Source of the DNA: Cladosporium sp. IMV 00045
Lineage: Eukaryota; Ascomycota; Dothideomycetes; Cladosporiales; Cladosporiaceae
Reading direction: 5' to 3'
Assembly (NCBI GenBank): GCA_001931905.2
Contig: MSJI02000238.1
Coordinates: 1-43,691, forward strand
DNA length: 43,691 nt
In this document: positions 21,345 to 30,600 of the stretch, piece after piece
How positions within the stretch are numbered: position 1 is the stretch's first letter
Layout: each line of letters opens with the position of its first letter
Notes under the pieces: generated by a model
Told to the model about the DNA's origin: nothing
What the model saw: only the letters and a program-made list of their open reading frames with translations
The model's database searches: none
Program-made: the position numbers and the translations under genes

Positions 21345-22901
21345 TCACGCCGGCACAACCACCCCACCAACATCCACGGAAGCGCGCTTCCTCTTCATCC
21401 CCCTTATCGGCTTCCGAAGCATCTGCTCGCGATTGAAATACTCCTCCCACTTCCTAGGATCCCTTACAATCTCCAACCCATGCCCCGCACTAAGACAATG
21501 CTGCCTCAACTTCTCTCTCCTCGTATCGACATACGGACAAGCCGGTCCAGCAGGACAGGGCACGCCAGACGCGGGGTCGTGCACGCTCTTGGTGTGCTTG
21601 GTGCGGTTGGAGCTGTCGCTGAAGCCCTCGCCGCAGATCGTGCAGGAGAATTTCTTGTCGGCCTCGCCGTGCACGCCGGAGCGCATGTGGGATTTCAGCA
21701 GGTCGCGGTACGCGAAGGCTTTGCCGCAGACGGTGCATTCGAAGGGTTTTTCGCCCGTGTGCTTTTTGCGGTGCACGTCGCGCTGTTGCTGGGTGACGAA
21801 GGTGAGGTTGCAGCCGGGGTAGTCGCATTTGTGCGGTTTCCATTCGGTGTGTGAGTGCAGGTGGCGGGACAGTTTGGGTTTCGTGTTGAAGACGCCGCTG
21901 TCGCAGCCGTGCCAGAGGCAGGGGTGGTTGGATCCGGAGCCGAGGAAGTGCGCGGATTGGACGTGGTGGTGGAGTTCTTGGGGGTTGGCGAATGTTTGGT
22001 TGCATATGCTGCCGGCGGTGTCCCATTGGCAGAGGTACTTGCCATCAGCTTGTAATGCGGTAGCGCCTTGGAGTCGACGGTGGCCACCTCGATGTGAAGG
22101 TTCATGGATTGATGATACTGTGCTTGCGCGAGTGCTTCGCGCTCCCATTGTTACTGGCGAGCTGTCATGGCTGTGAACATGGGGCTGCAGAGCAGCAGTG
22201 AGAAGCGGTTCGAGAGGACTGCTTGATGGTGTGCACGACAATTGTGGCATTTGCGAGGAATGATGGTGACCGTGCCAGGGCATGTACCCAGCTGGGAAGA
22301 CATCGTGATGGCCGCCATGATTGTGTGAAGGATGTGGGCAGACATCCGACATGCAGCAGGTGGTACATCCGTCGGGCGGTTGATGTTGGCCTTGTTGGGG
22401 ATGGGGATGAGGATGTTGAGGTGGGTGTTCATCCGCACATGGCACGCTGCAGCAGGCATTGAGGTCCTCGCAGTATGGATCGTCGCAGCACTCGGCTTCT
22501 GCTGGTTCGCTGCAACTTGGGTCTTCACACGGACTGTGAGCTTGAGGTGGCAGTGGACAAGGCTCATGTGGTAAAGTGCAGTCGGCGTATGATGTGTTGA
22601 AATCGTCCGGTGTACAGCAAGATATGGGCTGCTTGTGCATGCTGGAGAACATGTCTGGGTCGCAATGAGGGTCGCAGAAAGACATATCCGGACAAGGCAG
22701 GTCGCAGCAGAAGAGATCCTCGTAGTTGAAGTGGGTGTGTGCGTGGTCTATGGCACATGCGGCGGCGTGGGCAGCTTCCTCTGGCGTCTGCGTAGATGAA
22801 ACAGAGGGGTCCAGTGGCGGGAGGTGTTGGCCGTGGACGAGGTGAGTTTCAAGGGGCGACATGACGGGTTGAGGGTAGGAAGAATAGCCATTTGACTGCA
22901 T
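21345..22901 (-). CDS. C2H2 zinc-finger transcription factor with Cys/His-rich N-terminus (possible ZafA/Zap1-like zinc sensor)
   Basis: 518 residues from the ATG at 22901 (MQSNGYSSYPQPVMSP). The frame runs further upstream to 23063, but that extension looks like leader sequence. The N-terminal half is packed with Cys and His pairs, such as FCCDLPCPDMSFCDPHC, CEDPSC, CCDDPYCED and GCTTCCMSDVCPH. The C-terminal half has about six C2H2 fingers, including two with a C-x-W start (CQW, CLWHGC). The canonical HTGEKPFECTVCGKAFAY linker-finger and SCTICGEGFSDSSNRTKH follow. Ser/Cys/His-rich metal-binding activation regions plus several fingers recall ZafA/Zap1, which activate zinc-uptake genes in zinc starvation. 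I see this by resemblance only; another metal-responsive or developmental C2H2 factor remains possible. It is divergent from the small lipidated protein. Confidence 0.8.
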   Translation of the reverse strand: MQSNGYSSYPQPVMSPLETHLVHGQHLPPLDPSVSSTQTPEEAAHAAACAIDHAHTHFNYEDLFCCDLPCPDMSFCDPHCDPDMFSSMHKQPISCCTPDDFNTSYADCTLPHEPCPLPPQAHSPCEDPSCSEPAEAECCDDPYCEDLNACCSVPCADEHPPQHPHPHPQQGQHQPPDGCTTCCMSDVCPHPSHNHGGHHDVFPAGYMPWHGHHHSSQMPQLSCTPSSSPLEPLLTAALQPHVHSHDSSPVTMGARSTRASTVSSIHEPSHRGGHRRLQGATALQADGKYLCQWDTAGSICNQTFANPQELHHHVQSAHFLGSGSNHPCLWHGCDSGVFNTKPKLSRHLHSHTEWKPHKCDYPGCNLTFVTQQQRDVHRKKHTGEKPFECTVCGKAFAYRDLLKSHMRSGVHGEADKKFSCTICGEGFSDSSNRTKHTKSVHDPASGVPCPAGPACPYVDTRREKLRQHCLSAGHGLEIVRDPRKWEEYFNREQMLRKPIRGMKRKRASVDVGGVVVPA

Positions 22902-23723
22902 GGTCCTTGCGGATGACAGGGTCGTCGGGTGTCCAGCCGAGAGTGGCACGAGAGCTCTGGTATGAAGATCACCGTACCGAGAAAGTGGTTGTGGGAGGAA
23001 TGAAAAAAAGATTTCAGCGCACGTGCTGGGTATATCTCTCTGTTTCTCCCGGGTGACAGACAATTGCTTGCTGGTATTGGTGACAAGCAGTCCAGGAGAG
23101 AGGATATAAGAGGAAGAGGGGGATTTTGGTTGTTTCTGGTGGAATGGACTAGATCATTGTCAGAGGATGGCTTTGCTTACTCGCAGCAGAGAGGGCCATG
23201 GTCTCAGCGGCGCACAGCAGTAGTGGTGAGGTGGGAGGAAGCATGAGAGCATTCGATGGATTTCAACCTTGATGGTCGCTAATGACGGGTTTTCTCGTCC
23301 GCCGTAGTGGGGCGCCCTCCAAACTCAGCTGGTCAGCATTTTAATTATCGGGGGAGAGGGCTACCAACGTCACATGCTTCTGGTTGCTGTAGGACGATCA
23401 TATAACATATCCTTTCAAGTATTCTCAATATCAAAGCGAAGGTAAAAATGATCCGCTAGCCGAAACATTCACCGTTCCTCGCGGGATCCCGTCTATTGTG
23501 TATTATTGCTTGTCAGCCTGTCATTAACCGCCTCCCGCACTTGGCCAGGGCACTTCAGCCGCCGAGGCAAGCTGCAGCTTCACAGCGCCGAACATGTGGA
23601 GGCGGTCACTTGCATGCTATCGTGCTATATCATCTCCCACCATCCACCGCGCGACCTTCATATGTGACTAGCCGACAACAACTCCAACAAGAACAACAAC
23701 ATCTATCCTGCTTTCTCTCCGCC
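22902..23723. promoter_or_regulatory. Divergent promoter region, C2H2 regulator / small lipidated protein
   Basis: 822 bases separate two start codons that point outward. It contains one candidate zinc-response-like site (listed separately) and no supported gene. Confidence 0.55.
23266..23276. promoter_or_regulatory. Candidate zinc-response-like element upstream of the C2H2 regulator
   Basis: The sequence is ACCTTGATGGT. The yeast Zap1 site is ACCTTNAAGGT, so this differs at one base and retains an ACCTTG/CAAGGT core. It lies about 365 bases upstream of the regulator's start codon, where autoregulation would place it. A single near-match in 0.8 kb could be chance. Confidence 0.3.
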
Positions 23724-24284
23724 ATGGGCAACTGCTGCGGCAAACCCTCCGACGACAACTTCAGCGGCGAAGGTCGTCAAGTCGGCTCAACACCGCCAGC
23801 CCGCCCAAAGCAATCAGGCACCAGCAAAAAGACCACTTCAACCTCAGGAGGCCGCACACTAGGAGGAAGCGCCTCGCAAGAACTCAACAGCTCCTCGCCC
23901 AGAGAAGCCGCCGCGAAAGCCGCCGAGGTGTGTACATACGAATACAAGTCCACGAAGCGCAGCAAGAAGACGGCGGAGCCCAAGAAGATGGTCGCGACGG
24001 CCTGGATCTGAATGTCTGCCAGGCTTAGGGCGCCGTTGGACTCAACTACAACCACACCTCCTATCTCTGAACAAAACAGGACCCGAGAGCTGACTTGCTC
24101 TCTTTCTTAATTCCAGGACCGAGCCAAAGCAGCATCATCGCATGGCGGCGCCAAGGGCAAGCTTGGCAAGCAGCTTGATGCGCAGCGATCGCAGACGCAA
24201 TCGGACACGCTGAAACAGAATGCGGCCGAGACTCTAGCAGCGCGACAACTCGACGATCAAGCGCAAGCGAGGCAGTACAACTGA
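23724..24284 (+). CDS. Small protein with N-terminal myristoylation/palmitoylation signal (2 exons)
   Basis: Exons 23724-23927 and 24117-24284 give 123 residues. The 189-nt intron has a GTGTGT donor and a good CTGAC branch / TTCCAG acceptor. The start MGNCCGKPS fits an N-myristoylation site at Gly2 with Cys4 and Cys5 as palmitoylation candidates, which would place the protein on the plasma membrane or endomembranes. Residues ~20-60 are Ser/Thr/Gly/Pro-rich and disordered. The last ~55 are Ala/Gln/Lys-rich and probably helical (KGKLGKQLDAQRSQTQSDTL...QARQYN). I do not recognise a named family. If the intron is retained, the frame ends at 24011 with a different Lys-rich tail of ~27 residues. 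No catalytic motif is present. Confidence 0.75.
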
Positions 24285-24716
24285 AGCATAATATGTTCTA
24301 ATCACGATAACGACAAGATCACGACCAGCTTGAGGGACCAAAGCGGCTTATGGCGCGAGAGGCGCATTTGTATGTTCCCGAAGATATGGAGGGAGAAGTG
24401 TTCGCTGCGAAATCTTGAATTCCAGAAATATAGATTTTCGCCGCCTTCCCATGTTCTAATGGGAACGAGTCGGAAAGACGCGTATACATAAATTAGGCTT
24501 CTTGTGGTTTGCCTTTGGTCTGCGAGCGCAAGCCGCACGACCGCTATGCATCGGCGGAAGGATTGGGCTTGGAAAAAAAGACGCCCAGGATGCGCATAAG
24601 CGGTCGGCGCCCGCTCAAAAAATCTCGCTTCTCTCACGGTATTTCAGACATAGCCTTCCCAGGCCAAAGTTTCGCTTCATCTCTTCAAGTTTAAAGACGC
24701 ATTGATCTGCGCCACC
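24285..24716. other. Convergent intergenic region, small lipidated protein / RRP1
   Basis: About 430 bases with two 3' ends; no gene signal. Confidence 0.55.
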
Positions 24717-25527
24717 TCAATCATCAAATCCACCAAACTCTCCGTCTCCTTCCTCCTCCTCCTCCTCATCCTGCTCGCTTTCCTCCCCAAGCTCCCGTCG
24801 GTTCTTCCAATCGCCCAACCGCGCATCATCCAGCGCCTCTGCCACCCTCTTCCTCGACGTCTTGTTCGGACTCTCCTTCCCCATCTTCCTCAAAGGCGCC
24901 ACCAATTTCTCCACCGGCGCCCCGCTCTGCTCATCAGCCTTATCCAGCTCGTCCACATACAGATCCACGACATGATACCTCAACCCATTCGGTATTCTCG
25001 AGTCTCGCGGCTCAAACGGCGTATTTCCCAGGACTTCCGTATAGGCCTCCACAAGCTCCTCGTTCCAGCCCGACTTTCTGACGTATTGGAAGCCTTCTTG
25101 CACGTAGCAGCGCACGAGGTAGAGGAATTTGTCCATGCGCAGCGCATCGATGCCGCCCCACTCGCGCGACACGGTCTTCCAGAAGCCGTCGACGAACGTG
25201 AGAAAATTCTGGCGGGTGGTGAAAACGTGCAGCAGCGCGGCGAGGTCGCGCGCCAATTGTTGCTGGTTGCGCGGCTTGTCGCTCATCCACATCGTGTAGT
25301 AAAGACCTTTCCAAAGCTTGAGGCATTCGGATTCGGAGAGTGTGGCATCGCGTTTGAGGTATGTGCGGAGGGCGGAGAGGGCGCGGTCGCGAGTTGTGCG
25401 ATCTGTTCAGCTGTTAGACGTGCGCAGGCGTGGTGATTATGATCCTTCGGGCGCGCGAAGACTCACTACTTGATGCGAGCTGTTTGATGAAGGGATTTGA
25501 GCCCTGCTGCGCTGTTGCTGAAGCCAT
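24717..25527 (-). CDS. RRP1: Ribosomal RNA processing protein 1 (Nop52/Rrp1 family, 2 exons)
   Basis: Exon 1 (25527-25467) and exon 2 (25402-24717) join across a 64-nt intron (donor GTGAGT, acceptor CAG) to give 248 residues. The N-terminus MASATAQQGSNPFIKQLASS continues into NRTTRDRALSALRTYLKRDA, as in Nop52 proteins. The conserved block LWKGLYYTMWMSDKPRNQQQLARDLA follows, then FLTFVDGFWKTVSREWGGIDALRMDKF. The tail is strongly acidic (EEESEQDEEEEEEGDG type), common in nucleolar proteins. Rrp1 acts in the nucleolus in processing 27S pre-rRNA towards the large subunit. The length is close to yeast Rrp1 (278 aa). The first exon had to be inferred from splice signals. Confidence 0.92.
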
Positions 25528-26097
25528 CTTGCTCGTATGTGTTGTGTTGTCAATGGTGGATCTGAGAGGAAGCAGGGAAAATAGTCTAGCATGTCCAGAA
25601 ATTTAGCGGCGTGATCGGCGTTAAGGCTTTGGGGCTGGAGCTAAAAGCCGAGGCAAGTGCCTTTAAACAGGGACACTCACATCACGGGGCTCATCATGAC
25701 ACACGACTCACATTGCAAGCGCCTTTGGGGACGCTCTCACTATAGCTCACGCTGTCGTACGCGAGTTATGCATACACCACCTAAAAATAAAAATTCACGA
25801 ACTTCTGTGGTAGGTGCCAAGTAAGGAATCAGGTCTGCATCGCCCGGTTCGACTGGGCGCTCTCTAGCCGCCATGACATCTGCCAGATTGATCCTTTCGC
25901 AGGCGAGCGGTAAAAGCACCCTTTGCATTGGCCAAATACCAGCAAGGTATTGCGCTGCCATGGCTATCATGGATCGCCTACAAGAACGGCGATATATTTC
26001 GCAAGCCAGATGGATTCAGAGCCATCGTTTTGTCAACATCATATGAACACCCATTCCACCAAGCGATACTTTGCGACCAATTAGCGACCACCAAGCG
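25528..26097. promoter_or_regulatory. Divergent promoter region, RRP1 / patatin NLR
   Basis: 570 bases between outward-pointing start codons. A GC-rich inverted pair around 25842-25860 (CGCCCGG... / ...GGGCG) is visible. No gene is supported. Confidence 0.5.
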
Positions 26098-29000
26098 ATG
26101 CCTGAAGACCTTCGACTACTGGCTTTGGATGGCGGTGGTGTTCGCGGGTTGTCTGCGTTGATTATCCTGAAGAAGCTCATGGAGACTGTCAATCAAGACG
26201 CGCCACCGAAGCCGTGTGAATACTTCGACATGATCGGTGGGACGAGCACTGGCGGGTACGTCGATGCAATGCACGGAAGAGAAAGATCTCTTTACTGATT
26301 GGATAGGCTGATTGCGATCATGCTTGGCCGGCTGCGGATGACTATTGACGAGTGCATTGATGCGTATCTCAACTTGTCGGAAAAAGTTTTCCAAAAGAAA
26401 AGAAGTAGATTTGGATTGACGGGCCAGATAAGAGGTCGTTTTGACTCGCTAGAGTTGGAGCGGGCGGTGAAAGAAGTAATCCAGAAGAGGGGCTTGCGTG
26501 ATGATGTGCTCTTGAAGGACAGCGATGATTCATCTTGCAAAGTGTGAGTTGATGTTTTGTCCCAGATGGATATTAGCACCATGTTCTAACTGACAGTGCT
26601 ATCAGGTTTGTATGTGCCACGAGCAAGCAGACCAGCAGGACCGTTTGTCTCAAGAGCTATTCCTCTCCGCGTGGCAATAGCGATCTTCTCAACAATGCAA
26701 AGATATGGGAAGCATGTCGTGCAACATCGGCGGCATCGAGCTTTTTCGAACCGATTGCAATTGGCCGCTACGGCGAAGAATTTGTGGACGGTGCGACCGG
26801 CGCGAACAATCCAGTAATGGAGTTGTGGGACCAAGCGAAACTGCTATGGGGCCCAGAACCACTTGAACGCAGGGTGCGGTGCCTTGTGTCGGTAGGCACG
26901 GGCTTGCCAAAGCTAGAAGCCTTCTCACACGATCTACGCCATATCGCCTCGACGCTTATCGATCTTGCAACCGAAACGGAAACGACGGCCGAAAGGTTTC
27001 GGCGCGACAAGGCAGATTTGGGAACCGACTATGGGTATTTCCGGTTCAACGTGACTCGGGGGTTAGAAGGTATTGGACTTGAAGAGTCGAAGAAGAGGAA
27101 CCAGATTGCGGCGGCAACGCATCATTATATCGATTCTGAGGATGTTCTCACGCAAATGAGATCTTGTGCCGGCACGTTGGTGGAACGAGGACGTGAGTAG
27201 TAATATTGGCTCAGCAGACATTCTTTCCGCTAAGTCGTAGCTCAGATATGAATCAATTTCGAACTGCATTTACTCTTGAAGGCACCGCTCGAGTGACAAG
27301 CTTTGTGGAACGACCAGAGGAGATGGCAAGGCTCGAGCAAGTGCTTTTGCCAGGGCGAAAAAGAATGCAGCAGAAGGTGTTCATGCTCCACGGCCTCGGT
27401 GGCATAGGCAAGACACAGCTTGCGCTAGAATTCGCACATCGACATCGTGGCGATTTCAGCTCAATATTTTGGCTCAACGGAAGCAGCGTGTCCAACCTGA
27501 AGCTGAGCATCGCGAAGTGCGCTGCCAGAATACCCGCCAATCAGATCTCTGATTCGAGCAGGCTTTATTCGACGAGCCTCGAAGGCGAGCTTGACGATGT
27601 GGTGGAGGAAGTCATGGGCTGGCTTGCACAGCCAGAAAACACCAGGTGGCTGCTGGTGTTCGATGGCGTCGACCGTGACCACAGCCCACGCATTGCCGAT
27701 TCCCTCTCGTATGACGTGCGGCGTTACTTCTCTAGTAAGACTCATGGATCGATCTTGATCACAACAAGGCTGGCGCGACCTGAACAGCTCGAAGGCTCGC
27801 ATCTGGTTCGTAAAATGAACAGGGTGCAGGCGCAGGAAGTTCTGCAAAGTTGGTGTAGCCAAAAGTTTGGTAGGTGTTTCACGACTGGGGCATGGATGGA
27901 CTCTTGTCAGAGCTAACAAGCGCAGACTCGGAAGAGAGTGATCAGCTCTTCGACTTGCTTGATGGTCTTCCCCTAGCAATCGCACAAGCAGGGGCATACT
28001 TGCAACAAAGTGGCATCAGTCTCTGCACTTATCTCGCTGGCTACAAGCAACACTGGTCAGAGCTTATGAAAATGAGTGACGAGCTCGGATTGTCACCATC
28101 AGATCACCTTGATCGCACTCTTTGGACAACGTGGTCCATGTCGTTCGATGCAGTTCAAAAGCTCGACCGACTGGCGGCAGACCTGCTGCGTCTGTGGTCG
28201 TTCTTCGACAACAAAGACTTGTGCTTTGAAGTGTTCGCTACTGCGTTTGCTGCATCTCGGAAGGCGAAAGCAGAAGTGCCCAAGCTGCTTGAAAGTTTAG
28301 CAACCAGTCAGCTGCTGTTTACTCGGTCCATGATTCTTCTGCGCAGGTACTCGTTGGTAGAGAGTGTGGAGGGACGAGATAGCTATGCTATTCATCCCGT
28401 CGTTCATCGTTGGGCGCGCAACACAGGTGGTCCAGACTTCGATCGAGAACTAGCGCGTCTAGCAGCAGTTGTCGTAGGCTTTGCTGTTCCAGCAAAGGCG
28501 GCCAAGAATGGTCCGGTGATGCAGCGCCGACTTCTTCCTCATGCAGAAGCATGTTACGAACTGGTAGTGGGGGATACAGACTGCAAGAGCGAAGCTGGAA
28601 CGACAAGCAAGGACTGCGAAACGTATTTGAAAGCTATCCACCTGCTTGGCATTCTGTACACGGATGTAGGCCGACCTAAAGAAGCAGAGGCTTTATATCT
28701 AAGAGCCTTGAGAGGAAACGAGGCTTGGGGAGCAAAGCACATCATGACCCTGAATACTGTCCACAACTTGGGATATCTCTACGCAAGCCTTGGTAGGACC
28801 ACGGAATCGGAGACTGCATACCGGCGAGCGTTAGCGGGATTCGAAGAGACGGTTGGACCAAACCACAGCCTGACACTCGATACTGTCAACAATCTTGGCA
28901 TACTCTTCAAAAACCTGGGCAGATTGAAAGAGGCAGAAGACCTGTATTTGAGGGCGCTTAGAGGTAAGAATGACGTGTACGGATCGGAGCACGTATCGAC

Positions 29001-29813
29001 ACTGGAGACGATCAACAACCTAGGCGTCTTATATCGGATCCAGGGCAAGCTACAAAATGCAGAAAGGCTCCTTTTGCGAGTCTTAGAATGCCACGAAGAT
29101 GCTTTGGGAAGCAAGCATGCGTTGTCGCTTGACGCCGCGAGTAACCTCGGGTCTCTTTACGCAACGCAACGCAAGACAAAGCGGGCAGAGGACCTGTACT
29201 TACGGGCACTGGAGGGACGAGAGACGCTGTGGGGACCGCATCATGCAACGACGCTCGACGTCATTCATAATCTCGGCAACCTCTACGCAGGTTCGGGGAG
29301 GACGGAAGATGCGGAGCGAATGTACTCAAGAGCTCTTGAAGGCTATAACGAGGTATGGGGGACGAAGCATATATCGACCCTAGATACGCTCAACAGCCTA
29401 GGCAGTCTCCGCAGGAGGCAAGGCAGGTTCACAGAAGCGGAGGAGCTTTTCCTACGAGCTATCACGGGGTATGAGAAACTGTGCGGACCAGAGCACACTT
29501 CGACTCTCGATGCTTTGAATAATCTGGGCAACGTCTACGTCGATCTGGATAGATGGAAGGACGCCGAGGAGATTTACACGAGAGCGCTGAAGGGCTTCGA
29601 GCGAGCGGAAGGAAACCACAAAGACTCCATTCATTACCTTCAAGATAGGCTTTCGACAATCAGGGAGATTCGAGGTAAGTTGCCCTCTGTCAGGACAATA
29701 CTAAAAAGACTCTGGTTGGACCTGACCGTCTTCCAGAGAACGTTCAGATATCGAAGGAGATCGCTCCTGCTAGCGAGATGGAACGTATTTTTCCTATTCA
29801 GATGGATAGTTGA
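26098..29813 (+). CDS. Patatin-NB-ARC-TPR NLR-type receptor (6 exons)
   Basis: Exons 26098-26255, 26307-26543, 26606-27192, 27246-27869, 27926-29674 and 29737-29813 encode 1143 residues; the five introns are 51-62 nt and every junction keeps frame. The start ATG at 26098 gives MPEDLRLLALDGGGVRG. The patatin lipase domain has the oxyanion loop GGGVRG (~12-17), nucleophile elbow GTSTGG (~48-53, split by intron 1) and catalytic Asp in FVDGATGANNPV (~195), so the Ser-Asp dyad looks intact. The NB-ARC follows, with Walker A GLGGIGKTQ (~377), Walker B LLVFDGVDRD (~464), an ILITTR sensor and GLPLAIAQAGAYL. About eight ~42-residue TPR units fill ~784-1119. Neurospora PLP-1, with this build, triggers allorecognition cell death. 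It probably senses a cellular ligand through the TPRs and releases lipase activity; this is inference. Confidence 0.9.
28669..29674 (+). repeat. Eight tandem TPR-coding units (~126 bp each)
   Basis: Each unit encodes about 42 residues of the form GRxxEAEDLYLRALxG plus a GxxHxxTLDTxxNLGxLY helix. Unit starts fall at about 28669, 28792 and then every 126 bases. The units are regular but less alike than the ankyrin units of the other NLR. Confidence 0.9.
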
Positions 29814-30591
29814 GTTTGGCAAGGTGACACCTTGTTGAAGTTCGCGATACAATCACAATTTCTGACTGGGACGCGCCGAGTACGATGGAGCCCGTGACAC
29901 CCCATATTCGCATTGAAACGACTAGGTATCAAAGTGTCTTGAGATTGGTGCTTACTGAGTGTAAGTCAGAGTAATACCTCGTAGACAGGGTAGCGTCTGG
30001 GATTGTCTGATGGATCATCTGATGGAAAGAAAACCCTCTTTTCTTCCCTAGCCACAACGTAGGGCGCGATTGGAAGCCCGGAACGAACACTGATTGATAG
30101 TAAGTGAATCATGAAGTGAATAAAGTATCTGGACGTTTGACACGCAGCGAGACATGGGCGTTTATGAGAGTTCGATCCCCACTTATTATATTCTTTTTAG
30201 GCAAAAGCCGAGGCTCTTGTGCTGGGATCGCAAAGTGAACTGTGCGCTAGACAGACGACCACACGAAGGCATGCTGTAAGAAATACTGAATGCTTTAGAG
30301 ATAGGAATTTTTTATTAAATAGTAGGTAAGTAGGCTTTAATATACTATTCTAGAGTTAAAAAAAATAAATTCGAAATAAAGGATTATCTAGTATTATAAA
30401 CGTAAGCTAAGCCTAAACGATACTAGCGCATAAGTCGTAAGTCGAGCTTTCTTTACTTTAAACGCGATTCAAGCGCTATATCTCTCTTATACTTCTCTTA
30501 TACTCTTATAACGATATAGTTGATACTCTATAAGTCGATAAAGCCTACGTATCTAGCGATGCGTAGAGCTCGCTAAGCTCGATACGCACTT
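29814..30591. other. Intergenic, grading into AT-rich DNA before KMT1
   Basis: About 780 bases. The first ~430 are ordinary composition; from about 30290 the DNA becomes TpA-rich (see separate entry). It must include the KMT1 promoter. I see no gene. Confidence 0.6.
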
Positions 30592-30600
30592 ATGTCTACA
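30290..30600. repeat. AT-rich, TpA-rich block, RIP-like, upstream of KMT1
   Basis: Long runs such as TTTTTTATTAAATAG and many TA steps; the 60 bases 30301-30360 contain only 13 G/C. It has the look of an old repeat degraded by repeat-induced point mutation, but no parent element is recognisable. The KMT1 start codon lies inside its right edge. A hairpin-like pair (GCGTAGAGCT / AGCTCGATACGC) lies near 30560-30586. Confidence 0.6.

Noticed and set aside
25836..25866. tRNA-like GGTTCGA sequence upstream of the patatin NLR
   Set aside because: The B-box context lacks the expected C after the loop and no acceptor or anticodon stem can be drawn.
30166..30186. GAGAGTTCGATCCCC resembling a tRNA T-arm
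   Set aside because: The flanking bases do not pair as a T-stem and no cloverleaf can be completed upstream.
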